A stretch of 64,000 nt of DNA from Collinsella aerofaciens (GTDB lineage Bacteria; Actinomycetota; Coriobacteriia; Coriobacteriales; Coriobacteriaceae): NCBI RefSeq assembly GCF_902364945.1, contig NZ_CABJFS010000001.1:310001-374000 (forward strand), in the 5' to 3' direction. Both the position numbers and the translations under genes were made by a program. Shown here piece after piece: positions 45,502 to 55,500 of the stretch. How positions within the stretch are numbered: position 1 is the stretch's first letter; every line of letters starts with the position of its first letter. A model generated the notes under the pieces. That model was not told the origin of the DNA. It made no database searches and saw nothing but the letters and a program-made list of their open reading frames with translations.

Positions 45502-46026
45502 TCACTGCTGAGCCTGTCCCCCGGTACCAATCTGGACATCGACGATGACCTGGCGGTAGCTGATGCCGCAGGAGTCGAGAATGCGGCGGCTGATACGGCC
45601 GTCATCGGTGTCGGCATACTTATTGTCCAGGTAGACGACCTCGCCCACGCCCACCTGCGCCAGGATTTTGGCACAGTCGTGGCACGGAAACAGCGTGACG
45701 TAGACCGTGGAACCCTCAAGGTCTTTGAGCGAGCCGCGGTAGTTGAGCACGGCGTTGGCCTCGGCATGCACCACGTAGTTGTGCTTATCCTGCAACGGGT
45801 CGTCGCTCGTGCCCCACGGGAAAAAGTCGTCGTTGAGCGCCGAGGGCGTACCGTTGTAGCCCACCGAAAGGATGCGGTGGTTGGTGTTGGCGATGCACGC
45901 GCCCACCTGCGTGTTGGGGTCCTTACTGCGGCGCTGCGCGGCGATGGCCACGCTCATAAAGAACTCATCCCAGCTAATGACGTCGCGGCGCTTGCCCGAC
46001 GCAGTTTGATGAAGATCGTCCGACAT
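45502..46026 (-). CDS. dCMP deaminase family protein
   Basis: 174 residues. Zinc deaminase with HAEANAVLN (Zn ligand and catalytic Glu) and PCHDCAKIL (two Zn cysteines), plus SKDPNTQVGACI and SVGYNGTPSALNDDFFP, the substrate-loop pattern of deoxycytidylate deaminases. It converts dCMP to dUMP for thymidylate synthesis. ComEB-type proteins share this fold, but no competence gene is nearby. ATG 46026 follows GGAGG. Confidence 0.92.
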   Translation of the reverse strand: MSDDLHQTASGKRRDVISWDEFFMSVAIAAQRRSKDPNTQVGACIANTNHRILSVGYNGTPSALNDDFFPWGTSDDPLQDKHNYVVHAEANAVLNYRGSLKDLEGSTVYVTLFPCHDCAKILAQVGVGEVVYLDNKYADTDDGRISRRILDSCGISYRQVIVDVQIGTGGQAQQ

Positions 46027-46109
46027 GGCAGACACCTCCGTAATCGCAATAGTTTGACCCATTGTAGCAGGTGGAAGGCGGAGACGTTTTTGTCCCATCA
46101 CCCCCATCG

Positions 46110-46961
46110 CTACGCGCGACGGGGCTTTTGATTGATGTGGTAGAGCTCGGCGAGACCCCGCAGCGTCAGCGCATCATCGACCGTCAGGCTATGGCCGACC
46201 AGCGCCGCAAGCGCCTCGGCATCGTCGCCGGTAATGACGATGGGCACATCGCTCTCCCCCGCGGCCTTGGTCGCGCGCATCTCGGCAAGCACCATGTCGA
46301 GCATGCCGTCGATGCGTGCCACCTCGCCCAAAACCACGCCCGAGCGCATGGCCTCGCGCGTGTTGCGGCCGATGACGTGCGTTGGCGCCGAGGGCTCAAC
46401 CTGGGGTAGGCGCGCTGCTGCCGCCGAAAGCGAGCGGGCGCCGAGGGCCAGGCCCGGCGCGATAACGCCGCCGACAAAGGTACCGTGCGCGTCGATGACC
46501 TCGATATTGGTCGTCGTGCCCAGGTCAATCACGATGCACGGCGAGCCGTAGACGGCGCGGGCAGCCACGGCGTCGGCGATGCGGTCGGGACCGATCTCGG
46601 CCGGGTCATCGTAGTGCACGGGCATGCCGGTCTTGAGGCCCGGCCCCACCGTGAGCACGCGCCCCGTGCAGGTGCGGGAAAGTGCCGCCTTCCACGGGCG
46701 CTCGAGCGCCGGGACCACGCAGCTCAGCACAGCAGCCGCGGGCACAAGCGCACCCGGCATGCCCGCATCGGCCGCCAGTGCGGCCATGACCTGCACGAGA
46801 CGCATGCGCGCCTCGTCTGCCGTGATGCTCGACGGCGTGGTGATCTCGCACGTCGCAAGCGGACATTCCTGCGCCGCGGCCGAATCCTCTGCAAACAGGC
46901 CAAAGCGAATGAACGTGTTGCCCACGTCGACCGTCAATATATATGCGCACCCATTTAGCAT
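46110..46961 (-). CDS. coaX: Type III pantothenate kinase
   Basis: 283 residues of the ASKHA fold. First step of coenzyme A synthesis. Seen: VDVGNTFIRFGLF (phosphate loop), GPDRIADAVAA, VIDLGTTTNIEVID and HGTFVGGVIAPGL. It is insensitive to CoA feedback as a class and requires a monovalent cation (family knowledge). AAAGGAG precedes ATG 46961. It is divergent from the OPT transporter gene. Confidence 0.94.
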   Translation of the reverse strand: MLNGCAYILTVDVGNTFIRFGLFAEDSAAAQECPLATCEITTPSSITADEARMRLVQVMAALAADAGMPGALVPAAAVLSCVVPALERPWKAALSRTCTGRVLTVGPGLKTGMPVHYDDPAEIGPDRIADAVAARAVYGSPCIVIDLGTTTNIEVIDAHGTFVGGVIAPGLALGARSLSAAAARLPQVEPSAPTHVIGRNTREAMRSGVVLGEVARIDGMLDMVLAEMRATKAAGESDVPIVITGDDAEALAALVGHSLTVDDALTLRGLAELYHINQKPRRA

Positions 46962-47153
46962 CGTCGGCGCTCCTTTCGTCTGCCCAGCAGTATATCGCCT
47001 ACCTAAACCAGTCATCCCAAAATGACTAGCTTGCGGCTATACTGGTGCGCGGTCGTTTGCGAGCTCACGCGGCGGCCCTTGGTAACCCGACTTCCCGCGC
47101 CGTATCCGTAACGACGCTCCCGGGGGAAGCGGATATACGCAAAGGAGTTCTAT

Positions 47154-48857
47154 ATGAGCAATCCCTCGAACCGCGCTTCGATGCGCGGGCAACTCACGCT
47201 GCGCGGCGTCGTCATCGGCGTCCTTGGCTGCGTGATCATCACGGCAAGCTCGGCCTACACCGCCCTCAAGATGGGCGCACTCCCCTGGCCGATCGTCTTC
47301 GCTGCCGTCATCTCGCTGTTCTTCCTTAAGCTCATGGGCAACGCCAGCCTCAACGAGGCAAACGTCACCCACACCATCATGTCCGCAGGCGCCATGGTCG
47401 CCGGCGGTCTGGCGTTTACCATCCCGGGCGCCTGGATGCTGGGCTATGCCGACCAGATCAGCTGGCTCGACATGTTTATCGTGGCACTCGCCGGCACCAT
47501 CCTGGGCCTGCTGGCCACGGCGCTCATCCACCGTCACTTTATCGTGGACGCCGCGCTTGAGTTCCCCACCGGCAACGCCGCAGCTCAGACCCTGCGCGCC
47601 ACCGAGGCCGGCGGCAAGACCGGCAAGCAGCTCTTTGGCTCCATGGCCATCGCGGGCATCTACAGCGTGCTTCGCGACGCCCTGGGCATTGTGCCCAGTA
47701 TGCTGTGCACGCTCAACATCCCCGGCGTGACCTTTGCCATCTACAACTCGCCCATGCTGCTCTCCGTCGGCTTCCTCGTGGGCTTCGCCCCGGTCGCTTT
47801 CTGGTTTGCCGGCGCGCTGCTGGGCAATTTTGGCATCATCGTCGGCGGCACCGCTGCCGGTCTGTTTGACGTTATGACCGCACAGGGCATCGTCAAGTCC
47901 CTGGGTATGGGCCTCATGATGGGCTTTGGCGTCGCCGTCGTCCTCAAGGACATCCTGCCGCAAGTCGCCGGTATCGTCCGCGGCCTCGCCGCCGACAGCT
48001 CCACCGACACCGACGAGCAGTCGCTCATCTCGGGCTCCCTTAAGCTCGACGCCGGCATCATCGGCCTGGGCGCCGCCGCCATCGCCGTGATCGTCGCCAT
48101 CGCGCTCGACCTTGGTCCCGTTCCAGCCGTCATCGTCACGCTGTTCACCTTTGTCACCACCATCATGAGTGCGCAGAGCTGCGGGCAGACGGGTATCGAC
48201 CCCATGGAGATCTTCGGCCTCATCGTCATGCTCATCGTGGCAGCCTTCGCGCAGCTCGCTCAGGTCAAGCTGTTCTTTATCGCCGGCATCGTGGCCGTAG
48301 CGTGCGGCCTTGCGGGCGACGTCATGAACGACTTTAAGGCCGGCGCCGTGCTGGGCACCAACCCGCGCGCACAGTGGGTCGGCCAGGCCATCGGCGGCAT
48401 CGTGGGCGCCCTGGTCGCCGCCGCTGTCATGGTCGCGCTCGTCACCGCCTATGGTCCGGACGCCTTTGGCCCCGACAAGAGCTTTGTGGCCGCACAGGCA
48501 AGCGTGGTCGCCACCATGGTCTCGGGCATCCCGAGCGTGCCGTGGTTCGCAGGCGGCTTTATCGCCGGCATCGTCATGTACTGGCTCGGCATTCCGGCCA
48601 TGATGATCGGTCTAGGCGTGTACCTGCCGTTCTATATGTCGCTCACGGCTTTCCTGGGCTCCTGCGTTAAGCTCGCCTACGACAAGTGGGCCGCTCACCG
48701 CGACGCCGAGGCCGGTCTTTCGGACGAGGAGAAGGCCGCCAAGGACGCCGCCTTCCAGGAGCAGGGCCTGGTTGTCGCCAGCGGCCTGCTCGGTGGCGAG
48801 TCTATCGTCGGCGTTATCCTGGCGTTTGTCTCCGTGGGCTTGAGCCTGCTGGGATAA
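47154..48857 (+). CDS. OPT-superfamily transporter
   Basis: 567 residues with about 14 hydrophobic segments. Seen: GVLGCVIITASSAYTALKMG near the N-terminus, LEFPTGNAAAQTLRA, and the C-terminal WFAGGFIAGIVMYWLGIPAM. The superfamily imports oligopeptides or metal-chelates; which substrate is used here cannot be told. AAAGGAG precedes ATG 47154 and an intrinsic terminator follows. A short perfect AGTCAT/ATGACT repeat lies in the shared promoter region with coaX. Confidence 0.88.
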   Translation: MSNPSNRASMRGQLTLRGVVIGVLGCVIITASSAYTALKMGALPWPIVFAAVISLFFLKLMGNASLNEANVTHTIMSAGAMVAGGLAFTIPGAWMLGYADQISWLDMFIVALAGTILGLLATALIHRHFIVDAALEFPTGNAAAQTLRATEAGGKTGKQLFGSMAIAGIYSVLRDALGIVPSMLCTLNIPGVTFAIYNSPMLLSVGFLVGFAPVAFWFAGALLGNFGIIVGGTAAGLFDVMTAQGIVKSLGMGLMMGFGVAVVLKDILPQVAGIVRGLAADSSTDTDEQSLISGSLKLDAGIIGLGAAAIAVIVAIALDLGPVPAVIVTLFTFVTTIMSAQSCGQTGIDPMEIFGLIVMLIVAAFAQLAQVKLFFIAGIVAVACGLAGDVMNDFKAGAVLGTNPRAQWVGQAIGGIVGALVAAAVMVALVTAYGPDAFGPDKSFVAAQASVVATMVSGIPSVPWFAGGFIAGIVMYWLGIPAMMIGLGVYLPFYMSLTAFLGSCVKLAYDKWAAHRDAEAGLSDEEKAAKDAAFQEQGLVVASGLLGGESIVGVILAFVSVGLSLLG

Positions 48858-48882
48858 ACCCAACAACAACGTAACCGCACAG

Positions 48883-48920
48883 AGCGCGGGGTCGGTGACT
48901 ATCCGGCCCCGCGCTTTTTT
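48883..48920 (+). terminator. Rho-independent terminator of the OPT transporter
   Basis: AGCGCGGGG pairs with CCCCGCGCT around a short loop, followed by TTTTTT. Confidence 0.93.
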
Positions 48921-49072
48921 GTATCTGCCGAAACCCTCGGCAGTACTCGCATGTGGCATGTCTTCCTTTGCCCGCTCGCCTAAGCTCCATGTCAAGATGA
49001 CTGTCCCGCCCGTCACGGTGTAGAGTACATGCTGCGAACGCACCCGCGTTCCTGCGGCAATACGAGGTGGAC

Positions 49073-50212
49073 ATGGAACTCGATAAACAACAGCTCAAGC
49101 GACTGCGCGAGCGCCATCATCGGCGCCACGGCATCCGTCCCGCCCATAGCGAGGCCATGGAGAATGCCACCCGTTTCCTTAAGCAGGCATTCAACATTCG
49201 CGAGGGCCGTGCGCCCTACCACGTGATTCGCAAGCGCTTTGTAAACGGGGCGCGGCTGACTGGCTCGCACTTATGCATCCTGATCATTGCCATGTTGATC
49301 GCGAGCATCGGCCTCGATATCGACTCGGATATCGCCATTGTAGGCGCCATGCTCATCTGCCCGCTCATGGGCTCGGTCCTTGCCATGGCATACGGCATCG
49401 CCACGCTCGACCGCGAGATTACCGTCGAGGCCATCGCGAGCTTGGCTCTACAGATGGCCTTTTGCCTGGTCACGTCCACGTTGTATTTTAAGCTCTCGCC
49501 CCTTGGCACCACCACGGCCGCCATCATCGACAATTCGACACCGACTGTGTGGGACCTTGCCGTCGCACTCGCAGGCGGCTTTGCGGGTGGCCTGGGCAAC
49601 TCGCGCGACCAGGAACCCGCCACGCTCATCGCCGGCGTGGCTGTGGCGACTGCGCTCATGCCGCCCCTGTGCGCGGCCGGCTATGGCATCGCCATCGCAA
49701 GCGGGTCGCTGTTTCTCTCGGCGCTTTACGAGTTTGGCATCAACGTGGTCTTTATCGCACTGGCCGCCGAGGCCGTGCTGCTTCTTTTGCGCGTGCCGCT
49801 CAAGCGCGACCTGAACGGCGACGGCATTGTGACTGCCGAGGAAAATGCCGAGGTCGACGAGCTGTCACGCAAAGTGCGCCGCCGCATCATCGTGGGCACG
49901 GTGATCTTTGCCATCCCCTGCATCGTTATGACCGCGGGTTCCATTGGCTCGGCGCAGGCCGGCGTGCAGGACGGCTACGGCGTCACCGAGACCACGCGCG
50001 AGCTTGCGGCGGTGCTGCCAGGCTTTAAGGACTACGCCGTCGCCGTCGAGACCTCGGCCACCGAAGGCGACGAGGAGGGCATTGTCGAGCGCGAGATTGT
50101 CGCCCATGTGACGACAAGCGAGGCGCTTGGGGCACACGACCGTCACGTCGCCCGCAAGCTCATCGACCTCAATGTGCCCGAGCTCGATCGCGTGGAGTTT
50201 GACGTGAAGTAA
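49073..50212 (+). CDS. DUF389 family membrane protein
   Basis: 379 residues. A cytoplasmic N-terminus, then about six membrane helices with the family core IGLDIDSDIAIVGAMLICPL, LAGGFAGGLGNSRDQEPATL and GVAVATALMPPLCAAGYGIA, followed by a C-terminal soluble domain rich in Glu. Function unknown in the family. ATG 49073 is chosen (GAGG spaced properly); a GTG six bases earlier has none. A terminator follows at 50287. Confidence 0.88.
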   Translation: MELDKQQLKRLRERHHRRHGIRPAHSEAMENATRFLKQAFNIREGRAPYHVIRKRFVNGARLTGSHLCILIIAMLIASIGLDIDSDIAIVGAMLICPLMGSVLAMAYGIATLDREITVEAIASLALQMAFCLVTSTLYFKLSPLGTTTAAIIDNSTPTVWDLAVALAGGFAGGLGNSRDQEPATLIAGVAVATALMPPLCAAGYGIAIASGSLFLSALYEFGINVVFIALAAEAVLLLLRVPLKRDLNGDGIVTAEENAEVDELSRKVRRRIIVGTVIFAIPCIVMTAGSIGSAQAGVQDGYGVTETTRELAAVLPGFKDYAVAVETSATEGDEEGIVEREIVAHVTTSEALGAHDRHVARKLIDLNVPELDRVEFDVK

Positions 50213-50286
50213 TGCCGGCGCGGGATAAGCGCTCGCACGGACGCAAGTTATGACGAGGCGCAGACGCGATACGGACACGAGCAAAT

Positions 50287-50328
50287 AGCGGGGTTCAGTT
50301 CACACCCGCGCCCCGCTCGCCGTTTTAT
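50287..50328 (+). terminator. Terminator of the DUF389 gene
   Basis: AGCGGGG/CCCCGCT stem followed after five bases by TTTTATT. Confidence 0.65.
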
Positions 50329-50337
50329 TGCCGTGAA

Positions 50338-50787
50338 TCAACTGGCCGGATCGACATCGCCCGACTCCACCGTAAACGCAGGTTTGGTGCTCACCAGATA
50401 AAATCGGGTCACTTTGCTATTTCTAAATAGATAGAGCTGGCCCCGCTCGCGTCGGCGCGACATATACGCCACGTGGACCGTACCGAAATCTTCGCCGTTT
50501 TCCCTCTTTAACACCAGGATATTGGGGTCGTCCATACGCTTAAACTGCCCGTCTGCGCAGATTCCGTCTTGGTCGACCAGCTGCCATCGACAGTTGTCCT
50601 CCTCAAGAAAAGCCAGGGTTTCCCGACTCGTTTTGTCATCCCGATAGTAACCATCAATGGCAAACCCTTCGGAAGCGCATTCCTGCATATAGGACGTTTC
50701 TCGGCTCATAGCAAACAGCCCTGTAGCACCCAGGAGCACAGCCAGACAGACCACTGCAAGGGTTATCGAAATAGCACTGCGACCCAT
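50338..50787 (-). CDS. Small membrane-anchored or exported protein, unidentified
   Basis: 149 residues. One N-terminal hydrophobic helix (SITLAVVCLAVLLGATGLF) that is either a signal anchor or signal peptide, then a 120-residue soluble domain with three cysteines and many charged residues (DDKTSRETLAFLEEDNCRWQ). I do not recognise the family. The start ATG 50787 has only a weak ribosome site (GGGCTAACT) and follows the AAC(3)-like stop by two bases, so expression may depend on the upstream gene. Confidence 0.6.
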   Translation of the reverse strand: MGRSAISITLAVVCLAVLLGATGLFAMSRETSYMQECASEGFAIDGYYRDDKTSRETLAFLEEDNCRWQLVDQDGICADGQFKRMDDPNILVLKRENGEDFGTVHVAYMSRRRERGQLYLFRNSKVTRFYLVSTKPAFTVESGDVDPAS

Positions 50788-50789
50788 AG

Positions 50790-51122
50790 TTAGCCCAACC
50801 GATAGTTGTTTAACGGAGCGCGAAACATACCCGGAACCTCCGATATCAGGGGGGACGTCGCCAATGTATCGCCACCGTGTGGCGTGCGGAAAAGGCGGCG
50901 ACTTTGGGCGTATCGTCGGTTTTTCCACGACGGCGTCGGCATCATGACGGTGCCGGTCTCGCCCACCGTCTGAAGCAGGGCCTCGATCACCGGCTGCGCG
51001 CCGCCGCACACATACCCCAGCGCGCTGAGCGAGCAATGGACCATAACCGTCTGCCCCACGCGCATACCAACGGCAGAAAGCGCGCCGAGGATATCCTGCT
51101 TCAGCACGATTTTCCGGTCCAT
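50790..51122 (-). pseudogene. Truncated AAC(3)-family aminoglycoside N-acetyltransferase
   Basis: 110 residues against the usual ~265. Residues 1-65 match the N-terminus of AAC(3)/YokD enzymes (VGMRVGQTVMVHCSLSALGY, GGAQPVIEALL, TVMMPTPSWKN) including the CoA-binding region. The rest (RRYAQSRRLFRTPHGGDTLA ...) has only faint likeness to the middle of the family, and the catalytic His/Asp region is absent. An internal deletion is likely. It keeps a good ribosome site (AAGGGG) at ATG 51122, so a short protein may still be made, but not an active acetyltransferase. Confidence 0.72.
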
Positions 51123-51170
51123 TGCCGCCCCTTTCTATTTCTAAGCTCGTCTTCTCACTATTGACAGCCG

Positions 51171-51209
51171 AAAATGATCCGTTTTCCTCCGTCCCCGAGG
51201 GATCATTTT
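51171..51209 (-). repeat. GGGGACGG-loop hairpin at the 3-hydroxyacyl-CoA dehydrogenase 3' end
   Basis: AAAATGATCC and GGATCATTTT form a perfect 10-bp stem directly before the stop codon at 51210; the minus-strand loop contains CTCGGGGACGGAGG. Could also act as a terminator. Confidence 0.8.
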
Positions 51210-52169
51210 TTAGTACTTGAAGAAGCCCTCGCCCGAGCTTTCGCCCAGCTTACCTTCGTCGAGCATTTTCTTGAGGACGGAGGCCATGGCCTTAAAGTTG
51301 TAGGGCATCATCATCTTTTTGAGCAGCGGGCTCACCAGGCCCGGGACCTTCTGATACTGCATGACGATGTTGTAGGCCGTCTGGATGCCAACGGTGTCGA
51401 ATACGCGGAACGGGCCCTTGGGGGCACCGGTGCCGCGCGTCCACGCGAGGTCGATGCTCTTGGGGTCACTCACACCCGAGACATACAGGTCAAGGCCCGA
51501 AAGCAGCCACGGCACCAACATGGAGTTGAGCAGGTAGCCGTTCTTTTCCTTGTTGACGGGAAGCGCCAGCATGCGGATGTCGTTGGCAAAGTCGACGAGC
51601 TCGTCAAAATAGCGCTTGTCGGTTTGGCTCTGGGCCATGACCTCGGTCATGTTGTTCTTCCAGATGGAGTTGGCAAAGTGCAGCGATAGGTACTTCTCGG
51701 GGCGGCCGGTGTACTTGGCAAAGGTACTCGGCAGCAACGTGGAAGAGTTGGTGACGATGACGGTCTTTTGCGGGAGAACCGGGGCGAGCTTCTTGTAGAA
51801 GTCGATCTTTGCCTGGGTGTCCTCGGCCATAGACTCGATGACCAGGTCGGCGTCGGCCACTGCCTTGGCAAGATCGAGCTCCAGCTTGAGTGTGGAGTAG
51901 GCACGCTCAACGGCGGCGAGCGCCGCCTCCCTGTCGAAGGGCTGGTCGCTATCGGCGATGCCGGCACACCACTCGCCCGTACCGTCCGCCATACCCTCGA
52001 TTGCCGCGATGTACTCCTCGCGCACATGATCGATCTTGGGCTGGGTGCGGCCGATGCTGCCCTCGCTGCGCAGCCAAATCGTTACATCAAAGCCGCAGTA
52101 GGCAGCCTGAAAGGCAATCTGGCTTCCCAGCACGCCGCCGCCAGCAACGCGAACGGTCTTGTAGCTCAT
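51210..52169 (-). CDS. 3-hydroxyacyl-CoA dehydrogenase family protein
   Basis: 319 residues. NAD-binding N-domain with VAGGGVLGSQIAFQAA, then DADLVIESMAEDTQAKIDFY, TNSSTLLPSTFAKYTGRPEK (catalytic Ser region) and LSLHFANSIWKNNMTEVM (catalytic His in LHFAN), and a C-terminal domain with GVSDPKSIDLAWTRGTGAPKGPF (part). It oxidises 3-hydroxyacyl-CoA or a related hydroxy acid. The combination with an acyl-CoA dehydratase activase downstream suggests amino-acid or fatty-acid fermentation, though other pathway genes are missing here. Confidence 0.9.
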   Translation of the reverse strand: MSYKTVRVAGGGVLGSQIAFQAAYCGFDVTIWLRSEGSIGRTQPKIDHVREEYIAAIEGMADGTGEWCAGIADSDQPFDREAALAAVERAYSTLKLELDLAKAVADADLVIESMAEDTQAKIDFYKKLAPVLPQKTVIVTNSSTLLPSTFAKYTGRPEKYLSLHFANSIWKNNMTEVMAQSQTDKRYFDELVDFANDIRMLALPVNKEKNGYLLNSMLVPWLLSGLDLYVSGVSDPKSIDLAWTRGTGAPKGPFRVFDTVGIQTAYNIVMQYQKVPGLVSPLLKKMMMPYNFKAMASVLKKMLDEGKLGESSGEGFFKY

Positions 52170-52338
52170 GGAACGGTCCTCTCTTACGTAATTCCATAGA
52201 TGTGTATTTATTCAACCGTAAGGATGACGCGCGCTGGGGGTGGGTTCTATAAACGGGCGGTATTTCGCGGCAAACGGCTACATATGTTCATTATCTCAGG
52301 GGTTCCGAGGGCAGTTTTTGGTGCCACCGAGACGTCGT

Positions 52339-52468
52339 TTTCGGAAGTATGCGGCAAATTCCGAAACTCTTGAGCACGTCCTGATTTTCGCCAATAAAAC
52401 CGCAGGTACAGAGCTTTGTCATATCCGGTGTGCTCGGCCTATTCAGATTTTGCCGCATACTTCCGAAA
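52339..52468. repeat. Nested palindrome with 20-bp outer arms
   Basis: 52339-52358 and 52449-52468 are perfect 20-bp reverse complements (TTTCGGAAGTATGCGGCAAA). Inside, GAGCAC (52372-52377) pairs with GTGCTC (52430-52435). The spacer is AT-rich for this genome. It lies in the gap between the activase 3' end and the dehydrogenase start. The gap also has ACATATGTCCAG at 52508, the reverse complement of a 12-mer inside the MITE-like element at 20085. No gene seen in the rest of 52170-52585. Confidence 0.75.
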
Positions 52469-52522
52469 TCTAAGTTCGCAAAGGGTGATAGTTGGGGCGT
52501 TTACGCAACATATGTCCAGCAA

Positions 52523-52557
52523 AAACGGGTGGTAGCCGGCACGGCTGCCACCCGTTT
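52523..52557 (-). terminator. Terminator of the activase gene
   Basis: AAACGGGTGG...CCACCCGTTT stem with an inner AGCC/GGCT, then TTTTTG on the minus strand, about 30 bases after the stop. Confidence 0.9.
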
Positions 52558-52585
52558 GTCTCATATCTAGCCCATAGCGGGCAAG

Positions 52586-55500
52586 CTACTTCTTAATGCC
52601 GCGTCCCAGACGCTCGGCGACCGACGCAACGGCTTCCTCGCTGGCCGGCTCGCAGCTCACGCAGCCGTCGTGGGCGCGCATCTGGCCGGTGACCTCGTCC
52701 ATCGCGAGCGGCGCCACCTTCTCGAGCTTAAAGCCCTTGCCGGCGCGCATGTTCTCCTTGGCCACACTGATCATGAGCTTAATACGGTTGAGCTGGTTGA
52801 CCTCGGACGCACCGGGGTCGTAGTCAACCGCGACAATGTTGCTCTCGGGATGCTGGCGGCGCAGCTCCTTGATCACGGCCTTGCCCACCACGTGGTTGGG
52901 CAGGCACGCGAAGGGCTGCGTGCAGATGATATTGGGCGCACCGTGATCGATCAGGTCGAGCATCTCGGCCGTGAGCAGCCAGCCCTCGCCCATGTTGTTG
53001 CACACCGAAAGCACCGTGCGGGCCTTGTCGGCCATGGTGCCGATGCGCTCGGGCGCCTCAAAGCGGCGGGACTTCTCGAGCATCTCCTCCACCGGCGTGC
53101 GCATCCAGTCCACCAGCTTGATGAGCGCCTGCATGCCCGCGCGCGTAGTGGGAGAGCTTCCCAGCTCGTCCTTCTGCAGCTCGGCGTTGCTCATGGAGTA
53201 CAGGAAGAAGTCGAGCAGGCCCGGCACCACGGCCTCGCAGCCCTCGCGCTCGATAACGTCGACCACGTGGTTGTTGGCCGTGGGATGGAACTTGACCAAG
53301 ATCTCGCCGACCACGCCCACGCGCGGCTTGGTGCCCTCGCCCACGAGCGGCATGGAGTCGAACGCGCGGATGGCCTCGCGGCACAGCTTGGTGTAGTTAT
53401 GCCTGTTGAACTTGGGCGCCAGCTTGCGGGCGCGCGCCATGTACTCCTCGTAGAGTGCGTTCGCCGCACCGGGCGTTGCCTCGTACGGGCGGCAACGATA
53501 GAGCATCTGCATCATCACGTCGCCAAAGAGCACCGCGTAGACTGCCTGCTTAAGCAGCGCCGGCGTAATCTTAAAGCCGGGGTTGTCCTCGCCCAGCGCC
53601 ACGGCCGAAAGCGAGATCACCGGAATCTCGGGGTGGCCGCTCTCGCGCAGGGCCTTGCGGATAAGCGCGATGTAGTTGGTGGCACGGCAGCCACCGCCGG
53701 TCTGGCTGATGACCACGGCTGTCTTGGACAGGTCGTACCGACCGCTCTCGATGGCCTCCATGATCTGACCCGTCACCAGGATCGACGGATAGCAGATGTC
53801 GTTGTTCACATAGCGCAGACCGGCCTCGACGGCATCGTGGTCAGTCGAGGGCAGCAGCTCCAGGTTGTAGCCGGCACCGCGGAACACCTCTTTGACCAGG
53901 TCAAAGTGGATCGGCGCCATCTGCGGGCACAGGATGGTGTAACCCTCCTCGCGCATCTGCTCGGTAAAGGGCACCTTGGGCCATGCGGTCGAGGCGCTCT
54001 CACGCTGCGCCTCGAACGTGTACTTGCGGCTCGCGAATGCGGGAGCATCCATGGAGGGTGCCACCGGCGCGGCGTCGCCCTGCTCGTAGGCCTCGCCCGC
54101 TGCCGTAGCCTCGGCCAAGCGCTCGGCCTCCTGGTCCTTGAGCGCCGCCATGAGCGAGCGGATGCGGATGCGCGCAGCGCCCAGGTTGGACACCTCGTCG
54201 ATCTTGAGCACGGTGTAGATCTTGCCGCTGGCCTCAAGGATTTCCTGCACCTGGTCGGTGGTCAGAGCGTCCAGGCCACAGCCGAAGGAATTGAGCTGGA
54301 TCAGGTCCAGGTCGTTGCGCATGGTCACAAAGCGGGCGACGGCGTACAGGCGACTGTGGTACATCCACTGGTCGACGACGCGAATCGGACGCTCGGGCTT
54401 TACCAGATGCGCGAGCGAATCCTCGGTAAAGACCGCAAAGCCAAAGCTCGAGATAAGCTCGGGCAGGGCGTGGTTGATCTCGGGGTCGTTGTGGTAGGGA
54501 CGACCGGCGAGCACGATGCCGTGACCGCCGTGGTCCTCGACCCACTTAAGAGCCTCCTCGCCCATGGTCTGGATGTCCTCGTGGAAACGCGCATCGGCCT
54601 CAAAGGCAGCGTTGACAGCGGCATCGACCTCGGAGCGCGTGATCTTGGGCCCACGCACGCGACCGCGACCGGCTTGCGCATCGGCCACACGGTCGACGGC
54701 GAGCACCTGATACAGACGGCGCTTGAGCTCGGTCTTGTCATGATAGGGCACAAACGGGTACAGGAACTCGATGTTCTGTTCGCGGATCTCGTCGATGTTG
54801 AGTGCCAACGCCGTGGGATAGCTCATGACGATGGGGCAGTTGTAACAGTTGCCGGCGGTCGGATCCTCCTTGCGCTCCCAGCGCACGCACGGCATCCAGA
54901 TAAAGTCGACATCGCGGTCGATAAGGTTCATCACATGGCCGTGGCTCATCTTGGCCGGATAGCACACGCTCTCGGACGGCATGGACTCGATGCCCGCCTG
55001 GTAGGTCTTCTTGCTCGACTGGTCGGACAGCTGCACGCTAAAGCCCAGACGCGTAAAGAACGCATGCCAGAAGGGGTAGTTCTCGTACATGTTGAGCGCG
55101 CGCGGGATGCCGACGGTGCCGCGCGGGGCCTCGTCGGGACTCAGCACCTCGCGGTTAAACAGCAGCTCGTTTTTCTTTTTGAAGAGGTTGGGGGCCTCGG
55201 TCTTTTGCTTTTTGTGGCCGGCGCCCTTCTCGCAGCGGTTGCCGGTAATGAAGCGCCTGCCGCCGCCAAAGTCGTTGACGGTAAGCTGGCAGTTGTTAGA
55301 GCAACGGCCGCAGCGGACATGCTTTTGCGTCACGGTGAGGTGTGCGATATCCTCAGCCGAAAGGATGGTCGAGGTGCCGTCGGCACCGGCGCGATCGCGG
55401 GCGAGCAGGGCCGCACCGTAGGCGCCCATACAGCCGGCGATGTCGGGACGCACGGCATGAACGCCGGTGAGCTGCTCAAACGCGCGCAGCGTGGCATCGG

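Noticed and set aside
47037..47963. Minus-strand frame opposite the OPT transporter
   Set aside because: Shadow frame rich in His, Asp and Gly with no family likeness; the plus frame is a clear membrane transporter.
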